Shown: positions 17,723 to 27,438 of the stretch, piece after piece
Numbering within the stretch: position 1 is the first letter of the stretch
Layout of the letters: each line of letters starts with the position of its first letter
Assembly (NCBI GenBank): GCA_016237705.1
Contig: CP066204.1
Span: forward strand, 816,001 to 880,000
Reading direction: 5' to 3'
Source of the DNA: Aerococcaceae bacterium zg-252
GTDB lineage: Bacteria > Bacillota > Bacilli > Lactobacillales > Aerococcaceae
DNA: 64,000 bases
The notes under the pieces: generated by a model
Database searches by the model: none
The model's input: the letters and a program-made list of their open reading frames with translations, nothing else
Told to the model about the DNA's origin: nothing
Translations under genes and position numbers: made by a program

Positions 17723-18016
17723 TTAATTTTGGGTTAACGGTTCATTTTCTATTTTAGTTTTAGCTTTATGCTCTTTGAACGCATAGTAAATAAATATTAT
17801 TGAAAGGATAATGGAAATTCTAATTAAAGGTACAATAACTTCTAAAGGGACTAGCGGCATTGCATCATGAGTTAACCCCTCTACGGAAGGAAAATAGGCA
17901 TCGTGAGGAGTATATTGCCAATAGACAATTATATCTCTGAACCGAAATCCAAGTAGAGCTGCAATTGCCATTAATATAAATGAAGTGCTGGTAAAAATAG
18001 CTGCGATAATTTTCAT
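17723..18016 (-). CDS. Small membrane protein, unrecognised (97 aa)
   Basis: The protein has two hydrophobic segments (about 3-25 and about 60-82) separated by a polar loop rich in aromatic and acidic residues, and a charged C-terminal tail. The start at 18016 follows GGAGGG at seven bases. A TTG codon five codons upstream overlaps that Shine-Dalgarno and is rejected. I do not recognise the family. It is transcribed alone, convergent with trpXYZ. Confidence 0.65.
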   Translation of the reverse strand: MKIIAAIFTSTSFILMAIAALLGFRFRDIIVYWQYTPHDAYFPSVEGLTHDAMPLVPLEVIVPLIRISIILSIIFIYYAFKEHKAKTKIENEPLTQN

Positions 18017-18192
18017 AAGAAATCCCTCCAAACTTTTTAAAATATGATTACGCTTTCGTTAATTATACTGTATTACATTGGTGATTAAAAGTCAAATGTA
18101 AATCATAGTTATGTATAATTTAAATATTCGGGAAATATTTGAATAATATTTTTTGTACTTATTTTCTGAATTGTATTTCAACAAAATATTGA

Positions 18193-18206
18193 CGTAATCG
18201 TTTACT
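18193..18206 (+). promoter_or_regulatory. Candidate catabolite-responsive (cre) site
   Basis: CGTAATCGTTTACT matches the consensus TGWNANCGNTNWCA at all but the first and last positions. It lies about 40-50 bases upstream of a TATACT (18243-18248) before the formate/nitrite channel gene, so CcpA control is plausible. Confidence 0.4.
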
Positions 18207-18295
18207 TTTGAAACAGGTATTACTATCATCACAACAGTATGTTATACTATTAAAGTGCGAAAATTAATTTAACATTAAGAAGTGGAGTGACGAAG

Positions 18296-19096
18296 TTGGA
18301 AGTACAAAATCGTGGTTTAATAGGGAGTATTACCCACAGTATTCATAAGAAAGCAGATTTGAATGATTGTAGCCCTATGCGATATATTGTCAGAGCTATG
18401 TTGGCTTGCTTGTTCTTAACAATGGGTGTATCAATCGCCTCATTTATTGCTGAAAAGTCGAATCATATGGTTGACGGACTGGGCAAATTCACATATGCCT
18501 TTATGTTTAGTTGGTCATTGATTATGATTATCTATATGAATGCTGAGTTAGGAACATCGAATATGATGTATATGACAATGGCGATTCATCGCAAAATCTT
18601 ACCAGCACCTAAGGCAATTCGTATTTTAATTACTTGTATTTTATTTAATGCAGTAGGAGCAGTGATTGCAAGTTTCTTTATCGCTAAAACAGCTGCTTAT
18701 ACGAATTTACCAGCGAATCACTTTTTATTTGAGGCAGTTACAGCAAAATTAGCGAAAACACCTGTACAACAATTTTGCGAAGGTATTTTTGCGAATGTAA
18801 TTGTTAATACGGCAGTATTTTGTAGTATTCGTATGAAAGATGATGCAGGAAAAGTGTTCTCAATGATTTTCATTATCTTCATCTTTGCATTTTTAGGCTT
18901 TGAGCACGTTATTGCGAACTTTTCAACTTTTGCATTAGCATTTTTTGCCAATGGTGGTCCAGTAGAAGGAATGACTTTCTTCTCTGTTATTTCAAACTTC
19001 TTTTTTGCGACATTAGGTAATTATGTCGGTGGTGGACTTGTCATTGGATTATTATACAGTTGGTTAAATAATAAATCTGAATTATACTTTGATTAA
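18296..19096 (+). CDS. Formate/nitrite transporter family channel (FocA/NirC type)
   Basis: The roughly 266-residue integral membrane protein has six hydrophobic segments and FNT-type motifs (LGTSNMMYMT in the second helix region and ANVIVNTAVF later). FNT proteins are pentameric channels for formate, nitrite or hydrosulfide; formate export in mixed-acid fermentation would fit, but pflB is not in the window. The start is uncertain: GTG at 18287 or TTG at 18296. I prefer the latter because GGAG ends eight bases before it. A cre-like site lies upstream and a terminator follows at 19109. Confidence 0.85.
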   Translation: MEVQNRGLIGSITHSIHKKADLNDCSPMRYIVRAMLACLFLTMGVSIASFIAEKSNHMVDGLGKFTYAFMFSWSLIMIIYMNAELGTSNMMYMTMAIHRKILPAPKAIRILITCILFNAVGAVIASFFIAKTAAYTNLPANHFLFEAVTAKLAKTPVQQFCEGIFANVIVNTAVFCSIRMKDDAGKVFSMIFIIFIFAFLGFEHVIANFSTFALAFFANGGPVEGMTFFSVISNFFFATLGNYVGGGLVIGLLYSWLNNKSELYFD

Positions 19097-19108
19097 TGCA
19101 TTGAATTG

Positions 19109-19137
19109 ACGAATGGGGTGACTCATTCGTTTTTTTA
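19109..19137 (+). terminator. Terminator of the FNT channel gene
   Basis: Stem ACGAATG / CATTCGT, followed by seven Ts. The rest of the gap to 19375 is AT-rich without a clear element. Confidence 0.8.
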
Positions 19138-19375
19138 ATGAGAGAAATTTAATGATACTCTTATATACCCAATATATGAAAATAACAGATTTAAAATGAA
19201 AAAAATTAAGAAGTATATAAATAAAAGTTGATAAATCAATGATTTTTTGTAATCATTACTGAAAAAACAATCTATTTTTGTGAGCATTATACTTGAGTTA
19301 CATTTGTAAACGTGATATGATTGTCACATTAAGATTGAATTATTAATCTTATATTAAAAAATAGGAGAGATGCTC

Positions 19376-21013
19376 ATGTTTAAAAAAATAGCAAAGAGTT
19401 TTTTAGCAGCTAGTGCGGTTCTATCTGTAGCAGTTGGAACAGTCACAGCAGGTGCTCAATCGGTTGAAATTGATCCGTCGGTTGAACAAAAATTAAAAAT
19501 AATGACAATTGGTGAATTAGCAACCTTGGATTCAGCCGTTTATAACGATACACCAAGTTCTGATATGATTGGACAAGTATTTGAAGGTTTATACCGTGTT
19601 TCTTCAGGGACAGAAGTTGAATTAGGGCAAGCTGAAAGTGTTGATATTTCAGAAGACGGTTTAGTCTATACTTTTAAATTACGTGAGGGACTAAAATGGA
19701 GTAATGGTGAACCCGTTACGGCAGAAGATTTTGTTTATTCTTATCAACGTTTAGTTGACCCAAATGGTTCAAGCTCTTCTAAATCAGTTGAAATTTTCAA
19801 AAATGCAGCTGCAATTCGTAATGGTGAAAAAGAATTATCAGAATTAGGTGTTAAAGCCCTAGATGATTTAACTGTTGAAATTACATTGGAGTATCCAGCT
19901 CCATATTTACCAAAATTGTTAACTGGTAGTCGTTTCATGCCAGTATCAAAAGCATTTGTTGAAGAAAAAGGCGAAGCATATGGTACTTCTGCTGATAATA
20001 TTGTGACAAATGGACCATTCACACTTTCAAATTGGTCTGGTACTGAATTAGAGTGGAATTTAACGAAAAATGAACAATATTGGGACGCTGAAAATGTGTA
20101 TTTAAACGAAGTATTAGTTTCTGTTGTGAAAGAAACAGGGACAGCTGCTGACTTATATGATGCAGGGGAATTAGATTATGCGATTCTTTCTGACCAATTT
20201 GTGTCACAATATCAAGAATCAGAAGACTTTAATACAATTCCACGTGCGACTTTAGGTTATATTATGTTTAACGATACGCGTGAAACAACAAGTAATGCTG
20301 CATTACGTCGTGCGATTTCTCAAGCATTCGATAAAGAATTATATGCAACTTCAGTAATTCAAGACGGTTCAAAAGCAGCGAATGGTTTCGTTCCAACTGG
20401 ATTTGATGTGAATGAAGAAGGTGTAGATTACCGTGAGGCAGCGGGACAAATCTTACCTTACAATGTTGAAAAAGCACAAGCTGATTGGGAACAAGCGAAA
20501 AAAGAATTAGGTGTGGAAGAATTATCACTTGAATTATTAGTTTCAGATGTGGATTTATCTGGTCGTACAGCTGAGTATTTACAAGCTCAAATTCAAGAAA
20601 ACTTACCAGGTTTAACTTTAACAATTCGTAGTGTGCCATTGCAAAACCGTTTAGAATTCCAACGTAATCGTGAATATGATTTCTATTATGGTACATGGGC
20701 ACCGGACTACCAAGATGCAATGAACTTTATTGAGCAATTGCAAACTGGTGGTGGTATTAACTTTGCTGAATATTCAAATGAAAAAGTTGACCAATTAATT
20801 AGTCAAGCACGTAATGAATTTGCTAATGACCCAGCAAAACGTCGTGAAGCATTAATCGCTGCTGAAAAAATCATGGTAGAAGAAGATGCGGTTGTATCTG
20901 CTTTATATCAAGTTTCAACATCATTCTTATTAAGTCCTGATGTGAAAAACTTTGAGATTCTGCCATTCGGACGTACAATTAATCTACGTACGACATATCG
21001 TACAGGACAATAA
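19376..21013 (+). CDS. OppA-like peptide ABC transporter substrate-binding protein
   Basis: The 545-residue SBP family 5 protein has TIGELATLDSAVYND near the mature N-terminus and KLREGLKWSNGEPVTAEDFVYS around residue 100. The signal peptide ends at about AGA-QS (A27), and there is no lipobox cysteine, so it would be secreted rather than lipid-anchored, unusual for OppA. No permease or ATPase genes adjoin it, so it would use an importer encoded elsewhere or act as a receptor. The ATG at 19376 has AGGAG eight bases upstream. Monocistronic, with a terminator at 21071. Confidence 0.92.
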   Translation: MFKKIAKSFLAASAVLSVAVGTVTAGAQSVEIDPSVEQKLKIMTIGELATLDSAVYNDTPSSDMIGQVFEGLYRVSSGTEVELGQAESVDISEDGLVYTFKLREGLKWSNGEPVTAEDFVYSYQRLVDPNGSSSSKSVEIFKNAAAIRNGEKELSELGVKALDDLTVEITLEYPAPYLPKLLTGSRFMPVSKAFVEEKGEAYGTSADNIVTNGPFTLSNWSGTELEWNLTKNEQYWDAENVYLNEVLVSVVKETGTAADLYDAGELDYAILSDQFVSQYQESEDFNTIPRATLGYIMFNDTRETTSNAALRRAISQAFDKELYATSVIQDGSKAANGFVPTGFDVNEEGVDYREAAGQILPYNVEKAQADWEQAKKELGVEELSLELLVSDVDLSGRTAEYLQAQIQENLPGLTLTIRSVPLQNRLEFQRNREYDFYYGTWAPDYQDAMNFIEQLQTGGGINFAEYSNEKVDQLISQARNEFANDPAKRREALIAAEKIMVEEDAVVSALYQVSTSFLLSPDVKNFEILPFGRTINLRTTYRTGQ

Positions 21014-21070
21014 TATAAATAAGTGAGAGTTGTGTAAGAGAACGTCGTTACAGCTCTGTATTTAATCTAG

Positions 21071-21100
21071 CACTAGTAGGTAAAACTGCTAGTGTTTTTT
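21071..21100 (+). terminator. Terminator of the oppA-like gene
   Basis: CACTAGTAG pairs with CTGCTAGTG (one bulge), followed by TTTTTT. Confidence 0.8.
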
Positions 21101-21228
21101 GCACACTAAAATAGAAAACTAGAATTTGGGATGTAATAAAAAAATTGGTAGATGTGAGCAAATTGTTCGCATGAATATATGGCTTATGATATGATTTTGT
21201 TATCAAGTATTTTGAAAGGAAGATATAC

Positions 21229-21540
21229 ATGGCAAAAGTATTAACGGACGCACAATTTGAACAAGAAACAGCACAAGGTTTAACAGTTGTTGATTTTTGG
21301 GCACCATGGTGTGGACCTTGTCGTATGCAATCACCAGTTGTTGATGAATTAAGTGAAGAGTTAGACGGACAAGTTGAGTTTTATAAAATGAACGTAGACG
21401 AAGAACAAAAAGTTGCTCAACAATTTGGCATTATGTCAATTCCTACTTTATTAGTTAAAAAAGACGGTGAAGTAGTTGAGAAATTGATTGGTTTCCACGA
21501 TAAAAAACGATTAAGCGATATTTTAGCACGTCATATGTAA
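21229..21540 (+). CDS. trxA: Thioredoxin
   Basis: The 103-residue thioredoxin has active site WCGPC (Cys28 and Cys31) and the cis-proline SIPTLL. It reduces cytoplasmic disulfides using thioredoxin reductase. It is of standard length with no signal peptide. The ATG follows GAAAGGAAG. Monocistronic, with a terminator at 21549. Confidence 0.97.
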   Translation: MAKVLTDAQFEQETAQGLTVVDFWAPWCGPCRMQSPVVDELSEELDGQVEFYKMNVDEEQKVAQQFGIMSIPTLLVKKDGEVVEKLIGFHDKKRLSDILARHM

Positions 21541-21548
21541 GAACTGTT

Positions 21549-21575
21549 AGGCACCTCATTTGTAGGTGCTTTTTC
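21549..21575 (+). terminator. Terminator of trxA
   Basis: GCACCT (21551-21556) pairs with AGGTGC (21564-21569), followed by TTTTT. Confidence 0.8.
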
Positions 21576-21739
21576 TGTATTTACTCTGTAAAAATTGAAA
21601 TATTTTAGCACAAAATCATACTTTAGTATGAGAATATTTACTGAAAACGATTGAAAAAAGGTGTATACTAATAGTAGTGAAAGACAGCGAATTTGAATGT
21701 CTTGTTAAACACTACTAAAAAATAAAGGAGAGAGTAAAT

Positions 21740-23431
21740 ATGAAAGATGTTACAAATTCTTCTCGTACTGAACGGATGAAAGAAACTGCCGAAAAAATTC
21801 GTAACATACGAATTAAGCGTCTAGAAAAATGGAAATTTAAAGCAAACTATTTGTATGTATTATTGATTGTATTAGCTGCAATTTATTATTATGTTACTTT
21901 GCCAGCCATTCATTATGCGGCGATTGAATTTTGGGTATTTTTGACACTTATATTGTGTGGAATTGCATTCATTGAAGCGATAAAAGACGGTAGTACGTGG
22001 TTGTCTTCAACAAGGGAAACTAAATCATTTTCGCTAAAAAAAGTGGGAGGTAAATACAAATTATTACTTGGTTTAATACCACTCGTAGCACTGGTATGGG
22101 GTGTGAGTAGTTTAATCTTTTCACCATTTTTCATGGCGAAATCATATAGTGAAATGTTGACGATTGAAAAAGCTGACTTTGAGCAAGAATTTCCAGAAAT
22201 TGACGTTAATCAAATTCCATTGGTAGATTTAGATACAGCTGTACGATTGGGGAATCGACGTCTAGGTGCTTTGACAGATTTAGTATCGCAATTTGTTCCG
22301 AGTGATGAGTATATTCAAATTAATATCAAAAATAAACCTTATCGTGTGACACCATTACAATATGCTGGTTTCTTTAAGTGGCTAAATAATTTTAATGAAG
22401 GGATACCACATTATTTAAAAGTTGATAATGTGAGTGGTGAAGTAACGGTTGAAACGCCAAGTTCGCCAATACGTTATAGTTACTCTGATAAATTCAATCG
22501 ATATATTATTCGTCATTTACGTTTTAACTATCCGTTTGCTTTATTTGGAAAACCCAATTTTGAAGTCGATGATGACGGAGTTCCATATTATATTGCGACA
22601 ACGTATAGTCGTAACTTCTTCTTATTCGAGCCTGAAGTGAGTGGCTTGATTACAGTGAATGCGATGACTGGGGAAACAACTCGTTATGCATTAAATGAAA
22701 TTCCATCATGGGTTGATCGGGTGTACAGTTCTGAGTTACTGTTGCATCAATTACAAATGAATGGTAAGTACAAAAATGGTTTCTGGAATACGGTCTTTTC
22801 AAATGAAGGAGTCACTCAACCAACGGACGGTTATACTTATTTACCAATGAATGATGATTTGTATATTTATACAGGGATTACATCAATTGTATCCGACGAA
22901 TCAAATATTGGGTTTGTCTTAATTAATATGCGAACTAAGGAAGCTAAAATGTATCCATTAACGGCGGCAGAAGAATTTTCTGCAATGAGTTCGGCAGAAG
23001 GTAGTGTTCAAGAAAAAGGATATAAAGCAACATTCCCATTGTTAATTAATTTAAGTGGAAAACCGATGTATATTTTATCATTGAAAGATTCATCTGGTTT
23101 AATTAAAGCTTATGCGTTAGTTGATGTTCAAAACTATCAACGGGTTTATGTTGAAAGTAGTGTTGAAAAATTATTATTAAGTTACGCAAGCGAAAATCCA
23201 GTGAACATTGATAATTTAGAAACAGAAGATATTTTAACGGATATAAAAGGAACTATCAGTCAAATTCAAGCAGTGGTAAAAGACGGCAATACAGTTTATT
23301 ACTTTATGCTTGACGGAAAAGTATATCAAGCACCGATTCAATTAAATGAACAATTGCCATTCCTTGAAGCTGGGCAAGCAGTAGAGTTGGGTGTCAATGA
23401 ACAAGGTGCAGTGAAAACAATTGATTGGTAA
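21740..23431 (+). CDS. Large membrane protein, unrecognised (563 aa)
   Basis: A charged cytoplasmic N-terminus (about 1-33) precedes two close hydrophobic helices (about 36-55 and 60-80), a third at about 107-130, then a long extracytoplasmic part of about 430 residues. In that part, segments such as YLKVDNVSGEVTVET and LITVNAMTGETTRYAL recall PepSY-like or beta-propeller-type repeats, and the last 60 residues look like a small OB-like domain. I cannot name the family. It has its own Shine-Dalgarno (AAAGGAGAGAG) and stands alone between trxA and the nfeD-floA pair. Confidence 0.8.
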   Translation: MKDVTNSSRTERMKETAEKIRNIRIKRLEKWKFKANYLYVLLIVLAAIYYYVTLPAIHYAAIEFWVFLTLILCGIAFIEAIKDGSTWLSSTRETKSFSLKKVGGKYKLLLGLIPLVALVWGVSSLIFSPFFMAKSYSEMLTIEKADFEQEFPEIDVNQIPLVDLDTAVRLGNRRLGALTDLVSQFVPSDEYIQINIKNKPYRVTPLQYAGFFKWLNNFNEGIPHYLKVDNVSGEVTVETPSSPIRYSYSDKFNRYIIRHLRFNYPFALFGKPNFEVDDDGVPYYIATTYSRNFFLFEPEVSGLITVNAMTGETTRYALNEIPSWVDRVYSSELLLHQLQMNGKYKNGFWNTVFSNEGVTQPTDGYTYLPMNDDLYIYTGITSIVSDESNIGFVLINMRTKEAKMYPLTAAEEFSAMSSAEGSVQEKGYKATFPLLINLSGKPMYILSLKDSSGLIKAYALVDVQNYQRVYVESSVEKLLLSYASENPVNIDNLETEDILTDIKGTISQIQAVVKDGNTVYYFMLDGKVYQAPIQLNEQLPFLEAGQAVELGVNEQGAVKTIDW

Positions 23432-23524
23432 AACTTACTATACTAATAGGCCTTAGTTTTAATTATAAATTGAAATAAATATATAGAAGCATTTATGCGA
23501 TAATACGAGAAAAGGAGGTGCAAC

Positions 23525-24142
23525 ATGATTTTTTGGCTACTTTGTGGTGTTGCGATATTAACGATTTCACTTTTTTCGATTATTCGATACAAGTGGATAA
23601 ATTTAATAATAGCTACAACCTTGTTTGCGATTTATTTTAATGTCTTTTCAATGCCGTCATTAGCGTTTTTCATTTTTATGATTGGTATTATCTTACTGGT
23701 CATTGAATTATATATTCCAAATTTTGGAGCTGCTGGACTGATAGGGGCTATCTCAACCATAGCGGCATTACATCTATTGCTCAATGATGTGACAGTATTG
23801 CTGACGACAATTATTTATTGTGTATTGGTCATGATACTTGTTTTATTGATAGGCTTTAAATTGGGCTTTACAATGTCATTAAGCCCCCAATTTATTTTGA
23901 CAACGTCACTCAATCATCAATCGAGTGCTAAGCCACAAAAGGATTATCAAGACTTACTTGGTCAAGTAGGTGTGGTGATTGAAGACTTAAGACCAGTTGG
24001 TAAAATTCTTTTAAATGATTCCGAAGAAATCATCGAAGCATTGAGTCAAATCGGTATGATGAAAAGTGGAACACATGTTGTAGTGAATAAAGTAGTAGGT
24101 TCTAAAATTTATGTTAAACAATTTGAAAGGGTAGGTGAATAA
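23525..24142 (+). CDS. NfeD-like membrane protein
   Basis: The 205-residue protein has an N-terminal set of about four to five hydrophobic helices and a C-terminal OB-fold-like domain (about 140-205, with [19 protein letters not shown]). It is the short NfeD form without the serine protease domain. NfeD proteins are encoded next to flotillins and act with them in membrane microdomains; the floA gene starts two bases after its stop. The ATG follows AAAGGAGGTG. Confidence 0.88.
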   Translation: MIFWLLCGVAILTISLFSIIRYKWINLIIATTLFAIYFNVFSMPSLAFFIFMIGIILLVIELYIPNFGAAGLIGAISTIAALHLLLNDVTVLLTTIIYCVLVMILVLLIGFKLGFTMSLSPQFILTTSLNHQSSAKPQKDYQDLLGQVGVVIEDLRPVGKILLNDSEEIIEALSQIGMMKSGTHVVVNKVVGSKIYVKQFERVGE

Positions 24143-24144
24143 AT

Positions 24145-25128
24145 ATGAACGAATCAATTATTACTGTTGCGATTATTGTCTTACTGGTACTATTTTTAAT
24201 CGGAATATTCTTTAGATTTGTACCAGTGGGTTTATGGATTACGGCATACTTTTCCGGTGTTAAAGTTGGAATTGGTGATTTAGTTGGTATGCGATTACGT
24301 CGTGTTATTCCAGCAATGATTGTGAATCCATTGATAAAAGCGACAAAAGCAGGATTGGTGTTAGAAACGAATCAATTAGAGGCACATTATTTAGCAGGTG
24401 GTAATGTCAACTTAGTAGTTGATGCCTTAATCGCTGCTCAGCGTGCCAATATTGATTTGGAATTTGAACAAGCAGCAGCCATTGATTTAGCTGGACGTAA
24501 TGTGTTTGAGGCTGTTCAAGTATCGGTTAATCCGAAAGTAATTGAAACACCAGTTATTGCTGGGGTTGCGATGGACGGAATTGAAGTAAAAGCGAAAGCG
24601 AAAGTAACCGTACGTGCTAATATTGAACGTTTAGTCGGTGGTGCTGGTGAAGAAACGATTATCGCTCGTGTCGGTGAGGGGATTGTTACAACCGTTGGTA
24701 GTGCACCAAAACATTCAGTTGTATTGGAAAATCCTGATTCGATTTCTCAAACGATTTTAAGAAAAGGATTGGATTCTGGTACTGCCTTTGAAATTCTATC
24801 GATTGATATTGCGGACGTTGATGTCGGCCGTAACATCGGTGCGAAGTTACAAGCAGATCAAGCGGTTGCTGATAAGAAAATCGCACAAGCTAAAGCTGAA
24901 GAACGTCGTGCATTTGCCGTTGCTCAAGAGCAAGAAATGTTAGCAGAAGTTCAACGTATGCGCGCTAAAGTAGTTGAGGCAGAATCTGAAGTACCTTTAG
25001 CAATTGCAGAGGCATTTAGAAAAGGGAATTTAGGGGTAATGGATTATTATCAATTACAAAATATTCAATCAGATACAGCGATGCGTGAATCCATTGCGAA
25101 TCCTAAAGAATCAACACCAACTGAGTAA
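24145..25128 (+). CDS. floA: Flotillin-like protein FloA (SPFH domain)
   Basis: The 327-residue protein matches the FloA/YqfA family: an N-terminal membrane-inserted hydrophobic segment (about 5-27) and hairpin region, an SPFH/PHB domain ([22 protein letters not shown], then [28 protein letters not shown]), and an Ala/Glu-rich coiled coil ([18 protein letters not shown]). It scaffolds functional membrane microdomains. It is in an operon with nfeD upstream, and the small acidic protein gene follows after 34 bases. Confidence 0.95.
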   Translation: MNESIITVAIIVLLVLFLIGIFFRFVPVGLWITAYFSGVKVGIGDLVGMRLRRVIPAMIVNPLIKATKAGLVLETNQLEAHYLAGGNVNLVVDALIAAQRANIDLEFEQAAAIDLAGRNVFEAVQVSVNPKVIETPVIAGVAMDGIEVKAKAKVTVRANIERLVGGAGEETIIARVGEGIVTTVGSAPKHSVVLENPDSISQTILRKGLDSGTAFEILSIDIADVDVGRNIGAKLQADQAVADKKIAQAKAEERRAFAVAQEQEMLAEVQRMRAKVVEAESEVPLAIAEAFRKGNLGVMDYYQLQNIQSDTAMRESIANPKESTPTE

Positions 25129-25162
25129 ATTCGTATATTGTAGTTGATGAAAGAGGGTGAAG

Positions 25163-25681
25163 ATGATGAAGCCGATTTCTGTTGTTATATTTATTATTTG
25201 GATAATTTCCGGAGTGATTGAGCAAGTGCGTAAAGCTTCTAAGAAAGATGATGATGCTTTGGAAGTTGATTATGATGAGATAGAAAGCTTGAATAATCAA
25301 AGTGTATTTTTAGGGAAGATGAGTTCAGAACTTCCTTTAGAAGATATGGAAGAATCGGATTTATCACCTAGAGAAGAATCATCAATGACGGAAGCACAGT
25401 CATTTTCACAAGATGATATGGATGATGATACATTAAATGACTATTATGATGCACAAGAATTAGCATCGATAGAGTATTATAATACTTTAGAATTTAATGA
25501 TTCAGATTTTGATAATGATTTAGAAGATACTCTTGAAGTAAAGGGCAGAGAAAGTAAAAACTTACGTTGCTCTCGCTACTCCTTAAATGCGAAAAATATT
25601 CGTGACGCAATTACAGTCAATGAAATATTATCCAAACCGAAAAGTATAGGTTTGATGAAATCTAAAAGAAGTAAGCAATAA
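25163..25681 (+). CDS. Small acidic membrane-anchored protein, unrecognised
   Basis: The roughly 172-residue protein has one N-terminal hydrophobic helix (SVVIFIIWIISGVI), then a strongly acidic, D/E/S-rich and probably disordered middle, and a short basic end (KPKSIGLMKSKRSKQ). I do not recognise it. Its position directly after nfeD-floA suggests the same operon and a microdomain-related role, by context only. The start is one of two adjacent ATGs (25163 or 25166) after AGAGGG; a GTG at 25157 is less likely. Confidence 0.65.
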   Translation: MMKPISVVIFIIWIISGVIEQVRKASKKDDDALEVDYDEIESLNNQSVFLGKMSSELPLEDMEESDLSPREESSMTEAQSFSQDDMDDDTLNDYYDAQELASIEYYNTLEFNDSDFDNDLEDTLEVKGRESKNLRCSRYSLNAKNIRDAITVNEILSKPKSIGLMKSKRSKQ

Positions 25682-25683
25682 TC

Positions 25684-25720
25684 AAAAAGGCTGAGTAACA
25701 TTTGTTACTCAGCCTTTTTG
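25684..25720. terminator. Bidirectional terminator
   Basis: Perfect inverted repeat AAAAAGGCTGAGTAACA / TGTTACTCAGCCTTTTT between converging genes. Confidence 0.95.
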
Positions 25721-25726
25721 TGTACA

Positions 25727-27403
25727 TTATGCTTGATTCATTTCATGTAACATACGTAAATCTTGAACTGTTGATTGAATTTCATCGAAGTTTTCAGCTA
25801 TATTCAAAGCATGGTCTCCGATACGTTCAAAGTCAATAAGAATTTTTGAATATTGAATACTATTTTCAATAGTACATGATTTTTCTTTTAGACGTAACAT
25901 TTGAGCTTTGCTGAAACGGTCATGTGCATCATCAATCTCATTTTCTAATTCATCAACTTTTACTAATAAATCTTTAAATCCAGCAAAATCTTGAATGTGT
26001 AAAGTTTCTAAGATTTGTTGTGTATATTGATTCATTTCCTTGATTTCTGCTAACGCTTCTTTTGAGAAAGAATTGTTTGAATCATGAATTGCTTGAGCAT
26101 GTTCTGCAATGTTGATTGAATGATCTCCGATACGCTCAAGGTCAGATGCAACTTTTAAGAATAAACCAATCGCTTGTGTTCCACTAGCTGGCATTTCAAA
26201 CGATAGGGTCATCGTTGTAAAACGAATAATTTCTTTGTTTAAAAAGTCAATGTAGTTTTCATTTTGCTCGATTTCCGCTAGCTTATCTTCATCAAATTTT
26301 TTCAATAAATCAAAAGTGTTACCAACATTTTGTTGTACGACTTCCAACATATTTTGGATTTCTCTAAATAATTGTGTGTTGGCAATTGCACTTGAACCTA
26401 GACGATATTCGTTGTTGAAAATATTGAAATCTAAATGTTTAAGCTCTAAGCCATTGCTTTTTTCTGGTAGAACAGGTAAGACAAAATATGCTAGTTTTGC
26501 CATGTAATGTCCGAATGGTATTAAAATAATTGTTGTTACTAAATTGAATACTGTATGTGTATTGGCAATTTGAGCAGGAACATTATCTGGTGTTAATGCC
26601 ATCATCCATTGTTCAAATGGTGTTGTTAAAGTTATGATAACAAAGATGATTGTTCCGATAATATTAAAAGCCAAATGAATAATTGTTGTTCTTTTAGCAT
26701 TTCGTTCAACCCCAATGGCAGCTAAAATCGCAGTGATACAGGTTCCAATATTTTGTCCGAATAATACGAAGATAGCAGAGGGTAATGTTACCACACCACC
26801 AGCAGCTAACGCTTGTAAAATACCAATTGAAGCAGAAGAACTTTGAATGATAGCTGTAAAGATAGTACCAACTAAAATACCAATAAGCGGATTTTGAAAT
26901 TTGGTAATCAAATTTACAAATTCAGGCATTGTTCTAAGAGGCTCCATTGCACTTGACATCATTGACATTCCCATAAAGAGAATCCCTAATCCTGCAAGAA
27001 TACTTCCGTAAGCATCGAGTTTTTGACTCTTAAAGAAAGCAATCATTGACACACCAGCAAATGCTAGTAATGGGGCAAAACGTGAAATATCTAAGGCGAT
27101 TAATTGCCCTGTAATTGTTGTACCGATATTGGCACCCATAATTAACCAAACAGCATTTTCTAATTGTAAGAGACCTGCATTAACAAAACCAACTACCATT
27201 ACTGTCATCGCTGAAGATGATTGAATAAGGGCAGTGATTAATGCACCGACTCCGATACCGACAAAACGATTTGTCGTCAGTTTTTCTAAGATCGATTTCA
27301 ATCGGTTTCCTGCAGCAATTTCTAAACCATTTGACATCATGGTCATTCCGTAAAGAAATAATGACAGTCCACCTAATAGACTAATGATATTATTAAAATC
27401 CAT
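25727..27403 (-). CDS. Na/Pi cotransporter family protein with PhoU-like domain
   Basis: The 558-residue protein has two homologous membrane halves, each with the family QSSSA motif (LIQSSSAMTVM and IIQSSSASIGIL) and a G-rich N-IGT segment. A C-terminal cytoplasmic region (about 340-550) has two PhoU-like three-helix repeats with the signature D-ERIGDH (SDLERIGDH, IDFERIGDH). It is expected to couple phosphate movement to sodium. The ATG follows AAGGAGAAATCG on the minus strand. A 16-base palindrome lies upstream in its 5' region. Monocistronic. Confidence 0.93.
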   Translation of the reverse strand: MDFNNIISLLGGLSLFLYGMTMMSNGLEIAAGNRLKSILEKLTTNRFVGIGVGALITALIQSSSAMTVMVVGFVNAGLLQLENAVWLIMGANIGTTITGQLIALDISRFAPLLAFAGVSMIAFFKSQKLDAYGSILAGLGILFMGMSMMSSAMEPLRTMPEFVNLITKFQNPLIGILVGTIFTAIIQSSSASIGILQALAAGGVVTLPSAIFVLFGQNIGTCITAILAAIGVERNAKRTTIIHLAFNIIGTIIFVIITLTTPFEQWMMALTPDNVPAQIANTHTVFNLVTTIILIPFGHYMAKLAYFVLPVLPEKSNGLELKHLDFNIFNNEYRLGSSAIANTQLFREIQNMLEVVQQNVGNTFDLLKKFDEDKLAEIEQNENYIDFLNKEIIRFTTMTLSFEMPASGTQAIGLFLKVASDLERIGDHSINIAEHAQAIHDSNNSFSKEALAEIKEMNQYTQQILETLHIQDFAGFKDLLVKVDELENEIDDAHDRFSKAQMLRLKEKSCTIENSIQYSKILIDFERIGDHALNIAENFDEIQSTVQDLRMLHEMNQA

Positions 27404-27422
27404 CGATTTCTCCTTTTTTTAT

Positions 27423-27438
27423 GGTTAGTTTACTAACC
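27423..27438. promoter_or_regulatory. Palindrome upstream of the Na/Pi transporter gene
   Basis: GGTTAGTTTACTAACC consists of perfect 7-base arms around TT, 20-35 bases upstream of the minus-strand start. A minus-strand TATAAT lies at 27477-27482, so the palindrome would be in the 5' UTR or an operator. The binding factor is unknown. Confidence 0.4.
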
